This document shows, piece after piece, positions 56,205-64,000 of a DNA stretch of 64,000 bases. Source of the DNA: Chaetoderma sp. LZ-2023a (Eukaryota; Mollusca; Caudofoveata; Chaetodermatida; Chaetodermatidae); assembly GCA_034401795.1 (NCBI GenBank), contig CM067366.1, positions 79,617,647 through 79,681,646 on the forward strand, written 5' to 3'. Below the pieces are notes generated by a model. That model saw only the letters and a list, made by a program, of their open reading frames with translations. It was not told where the DNA came from and searched no databases. Position numbers and translations under genes: made by a program. Position 1 is the stretch's first letter, and every line of letters begins with the position of its first letter.

Positions 56205-57410
56205 ACGTAAACGTCCTTTTGCACTCCGCAATCATACGGGTAACTCACATAACAAATTTGGTTGAATTTCGTCCAATAGAGTTGCATTACAATCAATTTC
56301 AGGACCTTTTGACCCTCATCCCACATACCCTGGGGATGGGGCCAAATGTAAATGTGCTCATCCACTCCACATTGATATGGGTAACAGTGTCAGAGGAGTT
56401 GCATTACAATCAATTCCATGACCTTTCGACCCCATGCCCCAACCCAGGGGGGTGGGTGGAGGGGGCAAATGTAAATGTACTCATCCACTCCACATTGATA
56501 TGGGTAACTCACATCCCAAATTTGGTTGAATTCCGTCCAATGGTTTCGGAGATGCGTTACAATTTTGCAGGTTAAAATTTTACCTTTTTATCTCTCTCCT
56601 GCCTCTTGGCGGTGGAGCCAAATCTAAATGGCCTCATGCACTCCGCAATCATAGGGGTGACTTTAATATCAAATTTGTTTGAGTTACGTCTATCGATTTC
56701 AGAGGCATTGCATTACAATGAATTTCATGACCATTTGACCCCCATCCCCCCACCCCCTGGGGGCGGGGCCAAATGTAAATGTGCTCATCCACTCTGCATT
56801 GATATGGGTAACTGACATACTAAATTTGGTTGAACTCCATCCAACAGTGTCAGATGAGTTGCACTACAATCAATTTTTGGACATTTTGACCCCCGACCCA
56901 TGCCTGGGCCAGGGCCAAATGTAAATGTGCCCATGTACTCCACATTGATATGAGTAACCCACAGACCAAATTTGTTTGAATTCTGTCCAACGGTTTCGGA
57001 GGAGATGCATTACAACAAATTTCTACAGGTTAAAATGTTACATTTTGACCCCTCCCCATGCCCTTGGGTGGGGGGGGGGGTTAGAACCAAATCTAAATGG
57101 CCTCTTGCACCCCACAATCATATGGGTAACTCAGATATCAAATTTGGTTCAGTTCCGTCTAATGATTTCAGAGTTGTGTTACAACTGATTTGACACTTGG
57201 ACCCATGCCACGCACCTACCACACACACACACACACCCTGGGGCAGAGCCAAATCTAATTATCGTCTTGTAAAGCGGAATCATATGGGTAACCCACAGAC
57301 CAAATTTGATTTAATTCCACCCAATGGTTTGGGAGGAGATAGAGTGAAGGAGACACAGACAGATGGACGGAGCCGATTACAATATCCCAGATGTTTTTTT
57401 AAAACGTGGG
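56205..57410. repeat. Tandem array, about 150-bp unit, eight copies
   Basis: GGGTAACTCACAT(A/C) at about 56,237, 56,378, 56,502, 56,653, 56,806, 56,952, 57,124 and 57,286, with CCAAATTTGGTTGAATTC, GCATTACAATCAATTT, GACCCC...CCC and GGGCCAAATGTAAATG following in each. Ends with ACACAGACAGATGGACGG then AAAACGTGGGGATAAT, joined to AATAATAAC of the next M3 copy. Confidence 0.85.
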
Positions 57411-57422
57411 GATAATAATAAT

Positions 57423-58092
57423 AACAAGAGGCCCTGTGTCGCTCACCTGCAATTATTGGCGACTGGCAAAACCAAACAAAATGAGATGACCACTGTAAAA
57501 ATTTACCAATCAAATTTCTGTGAAGAAAGTTTTGCCAAGTTTTATTAAAATTGACCCAGTGATTAATATTTTAAGTCTTTTTATGTTTTTCTCAGAAATT
57601 TGCAGAAAATATAAGATGTCCGCCAAAAACGTTATATTTTGATCGATTCATGGCAGACATGTTTTGTTTTTTTACATATCAACTTTCCATGGACAAATTT
57701 TTAATGGCTTTCGGCAAATTTCGGCCCAATCTGTTCAGCAGTTCTGGAGAAGTTATTTTTGCTAAAACTAGTTCATCCAAGATAGCCGCCGAACCATTTG
57801 GCAAATTAAGTTCCCTCGAACAAACTTGGTTCAGCTCCTGCCCTAGCTCACATTTCATGAGGTCTGCATCGATTCGCAAGCAGTTTCAGAAGATTTTTAA
57901 AGACATTTCTAAAAATTGGCCGAAATCCAAAACCCAATTGGCTGATCGGTTTCATTTCACCAAACTTGAATCTCTATGCCCTAAGAATGCTTCCTGACAA
58001 ATATAATTGAAATTGTCCAAGAAGTTCTCAAGAAGAAGACATTTTAAATTTCCCATTGCTTTAGTATAGGAGCTTATGGCCAGGTGAGCTAA
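57423..58092. repeat. M3 repeat, short copy
   Basis: AACAAGAGGCCCTGTGTCGC to TTATGGCCAGGTGAGCTAA; one unit only. Confidence 0.75.
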
Positions 58093-58099
58093 AACCATT

Positions 58100-58730
58100 A
58101 TATTATCTTATCCATTTGATTGTATTAGCAAAAATTTAAATCTTGTCACAGTGTCACAAGGCCATTTGATTGTATTAGTAGGAATTATAATCTTGTCACA
58201 AGATTAATTGACTGCATTAACAGGAATTATAATCTTGTCAGTGTCGCAAGGCTATTTGATTGTATTAGTAGGAATTATAATCTTGTCAGTGTCACAAGGC
58301 TATTTGAATGTATTAGCAGGAATTATAATCTTGTCACATGATTAATTGACTGCATTAACAGGAATTAAAATCTTGTCACAGTGTCACAAGGCCATTTGAT
58401 TGTATTAGTAGGAATTATAATCTTGTCACAAGATTAATTGACTGCATTAACAAGAATTATAATCTTGTCAGTGTCACAAGGCTATTTGATTGTATTAGCA
58501 GGAATTATAATCTTGTCAGTGTCACAAGGCTATTTGAATGTATTAGCAGGAATTATTATCTTGTCACATTGTCACAAGGCCATGTGATTTTATTACCAGG
58601 AATTATAATCTTGTCACAAGGCTAATTGACTGTATTAACAGGAATTATAAACTTGTCAGTGTCGCAAGGTTAATTGACAGTATTAACAGGAATTATAATC
58701 TTGTCACAGTATCGCAAGGCTATTGCAATG
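58100..58730. repeat. Satellite with 230-bp higher-order period
   Basis: About 13 monomers of 42-52 bp of the type GGAATTATAATCTTGTCA ... TTGATTGTATTAG. GGCCATTTGATTGTATTAG recurs at 58,160 and 58,390, exactly 230 bp apart, with the same order of five monomer types between. Later monomers are irregular. Confidence 0.9.
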
Positions 58731-60189
58731 ACCATGTCTATGTGTCCGATATGATAGTTCAAGTTGGACAGATCATTACTAAGCTTAGGATGGAGGTTGC
58801 AAGTTGCCTCCTAAATGCTCATGATTTTCTTGTCAAAAGATTAAAGGTCAGGGTCATTATAATAAGTTATTCAAAATTTCTTTACTAGAGATGTACTTAC
58901 CCAGCTGAAAGCAGGTGTATGCAATTTAACATACATAGATCTTTCCCACATTAGCGTATTTTGGGAAAATACCTTCCCGGAATGCATCGTGCATACCACT
59001 TCCGGCTGGTAACTGCTATAGCCTATGCGCAAACAGCATTACTTTACTATGGGAATCAGATACAGTGCACTTTAGACTGCATATGAAAAACTATGTTCAT
59101 AATATTTTTGAAGTCATACATCATTGGAAAGCTATGCCAATTTTATATGCATTTCTGTATTAGTTTTTATAGTTTTATAAAATTTAATACAGTTGATTGC
59201 AATTAAAAAATATCCTCTATTGTCCACTTGATTTAATGAATCTAAGTCGAATGGTGTATTTTATATACACAAATACCTGAGTGAAAATGTTACAAAAATA
59301 TAATAAATACGGCATTAATGTTTCGGCAATTGAATGCACTTTCCAATGATATATGATTTAAATAATATAGTGACCTTAGTTTATCATAGGAACGGTTTGT
59401 ATTGCGGTGTATTTTAGTGCAAAAGTAACTCAATGCGGGTCAGCGGCTTGTTGGCGGCGCTACCAGCCAGCAGTTTTGATCTGAGCGTTGATTTAGGGGA
59501 ATCCCGGCGTAATGACATCAATGTGCGAAAGGTGTATTGTGTCGTGAACCTAGATTTAAAAGTTTATATATTAAAATAGCATGAAAGGATAGGTTGAAGT
59601 GAATAGGACCTGGATAACTGGATCCCCAAATCCAGCATTGCTCCGTTCTTTACTTTGGAGATCTCACAACTCTGGAGCACAACTTGTGGGGCTGGAAAGG
59701 TGGGCCGTTTCAGCAGGCTAGGTATGCCCTCCAGTAACAAAAATTACACTTGTTTTTTATTGAATATAAATTGTAATGGATCAGCACTAACAGCACACTG
59801 TCAACAAGAGCAGAAGATCTAAGAGAGAAGCCTACTTGAATCAACCTGTCTGTAACTATTTTGCTCTGCTCTATTGAGAACATCATCTGATCAGCTGGTT
59901 TCCAAATGGACCAGACTTAGCGGGTATGACATTTTATGTGTGAAGAGGAACTGCATCCAGGTGTGATGTTCCTCTAGCAACATGGTTTTCAATGGAGCTC
60001 CAGAATAGAGTTTTGACTAGACGTACACCCACAGCCTTAACCACACCGCCAGACCCCATCACCACACCGTCTTACAGCATTATTGAGCGGAGCGGTCTCT
60101 GGAAGGCTGCTATGACAAGCACTACCGTAACCAATTGAACTGTCCAGTGACCATTGAGACTAGAATGGGTTGATGCCAACATCCTTGCC
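58731..60189. other. No gene recognised
   Basis: AT-rich with a short CpG-rich patch at about 59,420-59,530. Part near the right edge may belong to the retroelement remnant that follows. Confidence 0.4.
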
Positions 60190-61119
60190 CTACATACTGA
60201 CCACCCTAGGCTCAGTTGAATCAAACGCAAGAATGTGTCACGCTTGGAATTATTTTACACATTGAGCTCTTACATCTGGATCGATAGCCGGCCATTCGCT
60301 AGAAAAACATATATTGAAGTTGAAACTTCTGATAGAATTAGAAGGGCATTATGGCAACAATCACAAAATTATGACAACTATATTACAGGAGACATTGTCT
60401 ATTATAAGCGAGATGATAGAAATAAGTGGAAAGGGCCAGATGTTATCGGTCAAGACAGAGTGGTCGTCTTTGTACGACATGGAGGTTCATACGTTCGTGT
60501 TCACAAAAGCTGTTTAACAAGTTTCCTCTATATTATCAGAAATATATGAGCATAGAGAACATTCTATTGACTCGATGAACAGTCAAGTAATGATGGTATT
60601 AAGAGGCTAAATGAGGATGTTGACTTTGGCGATGATTTAACTGTGAAAACGAATGAACAATCAATAGCTGTGGAGAATTGAGGACTCAATTACTGATGTA
60701 ACTGATTATGACATCATCCTACACATCATGTAATTGATTATGATGTTATAGGATTGATGGATAAACTGGAATCCTCCATTTTGAAGTTAGAAAGCGAATC
60801 AGATTTGTCTAGGACTTGGCTCAAGTCCAAGGTTGGACAACATTTGAAACTTACAGAAGAGAATGGCATTCTATGTGTTGTAAAGGAACTTTCAGGTGCT
60901 CGGAAAGCAAGCAGCACCATGAAAAATTGGTGCAATATTGAATACATACAACCAGCCTCCAAAAGTGTTAAAATTTCAGCAGACATCAGTCAACTTAAAG
61001 ATGCACAATTTAGATTCAGGCCAGGGGAGCTAAAATCAGGGATGGATGCACAGACTGATGAATATATAAAGCGGCTTTGCAAGGATGGGAGTGAAGTAAT
61101 AAATGGGTGGTTGTGTTGA
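60190..61119 (+). pseudogene. Gypsy-like pol C-terminal remnant
   Basis: Frame 60,235-60,549 reads ERIRRALWQQ-like SDRIRRALWQQ, GDIVYYKRDDRNKWKGP, VIGQDRVVVFVRHGGSY and VRVHKSCL, the beta-barrel segment after the integrase core in a group of invertebrate Gypsy-like elements. Frame 60,754-61,119 continues with LKSKVGQHLKL, SGARKASSTMKNWCNIEY and a final Asp/Ser segment, which follows in such elements. Between them lie stops and an M1 MITE end (60,685-60,777). RT, RNase H and LTRs are not visible. Confidence 0.65.
60685..60777 (+). mobile_element. M1 MITE, right-end fragment
   Basis: GATTATGACATCATCCTACAC ... TGATGGATAAACTGGAATCC, inserted in the Gypsy-like remnant. Confidence 0.65.
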
Positions 61120-61124
61120 AATCA

Positions 61125-61260
<136 letters not shown>

Positions 61261-61289
61261 ATGTGTAGTAGAGGTTGAGCGGTTCTTAC

Positions 61290-61380
61290 CCAACTTGAAA
61301 GCCACCAGCACAAACCCTGCAGTTACTGATTGTGAGCTGTAAAACCGGACCTCTACAACATTTCCATGAAATACCATTGG
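61290..61380 (-). CDS. Exon: C-terminal part of a CUB-like domain
   Basis: 91-nt exon: acceptor ATGTTTTCAG|CCAATGG (start 61,380, phase 0), donor G|GTAAGA (61,284-61,289, phase 1). Reads VVEVRFYSSQSVTAGFVLVAFKL, the last two strands of a CUB fold (L-x-V-x-F-x-S ... GF-x-x-x-F). It is the most upstream exon of the minus-strand gene that I can place; the gene start lies to the right of the window or in unrecognised exons. Confidence 0.5.
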
Positions 61381-61647
61381 CTGAAAACATCACATACAAG
61401 TTAGTAACTCAATGATGCAAGTCTTGAATTGTTCAACTTACTACAGATGTCCCGAGAAAACTGATTAAAATACAGCATGAACTAACAAAAATCACATGTT
61501 CTCTACATGATGGTAGCACTTTAAGAGGGTGGCAAGACGTACAGATGCAGGGACTCAAGAATCCTGTATCACTCCGCTGAAACATAGGCATTTCAACTAG
61601 AAATGCCATCGTCTAAAAGCAGAACACTAAGGTTTTGGCTGGAATTT

Positions 61648-64000
61648 CAACAAGAGGCCCAAGGGGCCTGTGTCGCTCACCTGGAGCACCATCAATTTTT
61701 GTCAAAATTGTTGGTGGGTGGTTTAGCAGTCTTTTAAATGAGCTTGTGGACATTTTTGCATGTGCAATATGGCCGCCAAACACACTACATTTTGTTTGCC
61801 CCACGCCGCCCATGTTTTTTTTGATGGATCAACTTCCTTTGAACAAATTTTAATGGCACAAATTTCGGCCCGATCCCTTCAGCGGTTCTGGAGGAGTCAT
61901 TTTCGTGAAAACCAGGTCATCCAAGATGGTCGCCGAACCATTTGGTCAATCAAGTCCTCTTGAACAAACTTGGCTTACGCCTTGGCCTAGATGAAGATTC
62001 CCCAAGTGGTTTCGGAGATTTTTAAAGACATTTCCTGAAATCGGCCGAAATCCAAAATGGCTGCTGGGCAAATTGGCTGATCGGGTTCATTTGAACAAAC
62101 TTGGATCCTTATGCCCTAAAGGATGCTTCCTGCCACATATAATTGAAATCGGCCTGGTCTCAAGAAGATATTTTAAATTTCCCATTGCTTTAGCATGGGA
62201 GCTTTTGCGAGAAAATTATCCAAGATGGCCACCAAACCGTTTATCGACAGTTTCGAAAATTGCAAATTTGAGCTCAGAATACCCAAAAACATATATAGAA
62301 CCAATTTTGGCCTCAAAATCCATCAAATAAAAAAATCCAACATGTCCGCCAAACACACTACATTTTGATTGGCCCACGGCGGCCATGTTTTTTGACGGAG
62401 CAACTTCCCTTGAACAAACTTTAAAGGCCCAAATTTTGGCCTGATCCATTCAGCGGTTCTGGAGGTTGTTTTCGGGAAAACTAGGTCATCCAAAATGGCT
62501 GTCGAACCATTCGGTCCATCAAGTCATCTTAAAGAAGCTTGGCTTACCTCTTTGCCTAGATGAGTTATTTTAAATTTCTCATTGCTTTAGTATGGGAGCT
62601 TTTGGCGGGAAAATGATCCACGATGGCTGCCAAACCATTTATCCGACAGTTTCGAAAATTGCAAATTTGAGATCAGAATACCCAAAAAACTATATTAAAC
62701 CAATTTCGGCCTCAAAATCCATCAAATAAAAACATCCAATATGGCTGCCATACATGCTATATTTTGATTGGCCCACGGCGGCCATGTTTTTTGACGGATC
62801 AACTTCTCTTGAACAAACTTTACTAATCATATCCGCCAAATTTCGGCCTGATCCCTTCAGCGGTTCTGGAGAAGTTATTTTCGCTAAAACTAGGTCAACC
62901 AAGATGGCTGCCAAACTATTTGACCAATTAAGTTCCCTTGAACAAATTTGGTTGAGCTCTTGCCCTAGATCATATTTCATGAGGTTTCCTTCAATCCCTC
63001 AAGCAGTTTCGGAGAAGATTTTTAAAGACGTTTCTAAAAATCGGCAAAAATCCACAAAAAGGTGGGTAGCTCGAAAACCATTGAGCAGATCAAAAATAAA
63101 AATCAGCCTAAATCCAAGATGGCCGCCGGACAAATTGGCCGATCAGGTTCATTTGAACAAACTTAGACCTCTGTGCCCTATGAATGCTTCCTCCCAAATA
63201 TAAGTGAAATCGGCCCAGTGGTTCTTGAGAAGTCGTTTAAAGAATTCCCCATTGCTTTACTATGGGCCCATTGCTTTACTATGGGAGCCTATGGCGGGAA
63301 AACAAACCAAGATGGCAGCCAAAGCGTTTATCCGACAGTCTCGAAAGTGGCATATTTGAACTCGCCACACTGATAAGCATATATAAAGCAATTTTCGCCA
63401 TCAAAATACATCAAATACAAAAAAGCCAATATGACATAGAAACGCTGAATTTTGATTGGTTGATGGTGGCCATGTTTTTTAACGAACAAACTTCCCTTGA
63501 ACAAACTTGAAAGGCGCTTGGTCCTCAAGCATATTTACAAAATTTCAGCTCTATCCCTTCAGCGGTTCGGGAGTTGTTTTCATGAAAACTAGGTTATCCA
63601 AGATGGCCACCAAGCAAATCGGCCAATTAGGTTGCCTTGAACAAACTTGGGTCTACCATTGCCACAGATTATGTGTTATGAGTTTTGAATCAATTCCTCC
63701 AGCGGTTTCGGAGATTTTTGAGTGTTTCTAAAAATCAGCCATTTTGGCTGGCGCCCATCTTGGATTTTTACCGATCCGCTTCGTTTGAACAAACTTAGAT
63801 CTCTATGCCCTATGAATGCTTCCTCAACAATATAATTGAAATTGGCCCAGTGGATCTTGAGAAGAAGTTGTTTAAAGAATTCCCCATTGCTTTACTATGG
63901 GCCCATTGCTTTACTATGGGAGCCTATGGAGGGAAAACAAACCAAGATGGCAGCCAAACCGTTTATCCGATAGTCTCGAAAGTGGCATATTTGAACTCGC
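61648..64000. repeat. M3 repeat, long-unit type, runs off the window
   Basis: Starts CAACAAGAGGCCCAAGG; the first 250 bp match 54,361 onward closely (TTGTTGGTGGGTGGTTTAGC in both). Units about 400-670 bp. The last two units (63,246 and 63,879, 633 bp apart) share a duplicated GCCCATTGCTTTACTATGG block, so that unit was itself tandemly copied recently. Confidence 0.8.

Noticed and set aside
58100-58730. Regular repeat array as a CRISPR
   Set aside because: Monomers are near-contiguous without unique spacers, in eukaryotic DNA; it is a satellite.

Overview
This window looks like gene-poor nuclear DNA of a metazoan, most likely a bivalve or related mollusc. That placement is inference from the repeat types (families ending in CAAGAGGCCC / GGTGAGCTAA, 'data-poor' intergenic minisatellites, DIRS, Penelope-like, Tc1 and Gypsy remnants) and from spliced, intron-rich coding sequence. 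There are no operons, rRNAs or tRNAs that I can see. Almost everything is mobile-element sequence, with one dispersed host gene on the minus strand.

Bases 1-17,827 are dominated by DIRS-type retrotransposons (tyrosine-recombinase retroelements), all reading on the minus strand. A fragment (copy Z, 1-755) enters from the left. An older copy A (4,765-17,827) sits next to a Penelope-like remnant and is itself split inside gag by a younger full-length copy B (10,423-17,448). Both A and B keep inverted terminal repeats and the internal complementary region that records the circular intermediate. Both carry gag, RT/RNase H and tyrosine recombinase, all damaged. The same catalytic Arg codon of the recombinase is lost in both, by different CpG transitions.

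Bases 17,828-61,380 hold at least six well-delimited exons of one probable host gene on the minus strand (61,380 down to 22,780). They encode CUB-like modules and a Cys-containing beta-rich module. Most exon borders are phase 1, as in shuffled extracellular modules. Introns reach about 15 kb and are packed with repeats: an intact Tc1-like DD34E transposon (27,596-29,256), a roughly 370-bp MITE family rich in TGACGTCA boxes, a TTAA-flanked foldback family with CCC ends (piggyBac-like), several long hairpins, a GGTTAC-box array in front of a TATA box, and Gypsy-like remnants.

Bases 40,846-64,000 are increasingly built from a large repeat superfamily with ends CAAGAGGCCC... and ...CAGGTGAGCTAATA, often bounded by AAT microsatellite, with internal tandem units of about 150 bp or about 600 bp. 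Two further arrays lie there: a roughly 150-bp tandem repeat (56,205-57,410) and a satellite with a 230-bp higher-order period (58,100-58,730). The parts interact mainly by nesting: DIRS within DIRS, MITEs beside splice sites, and AAT tracts joined to repeat ends.
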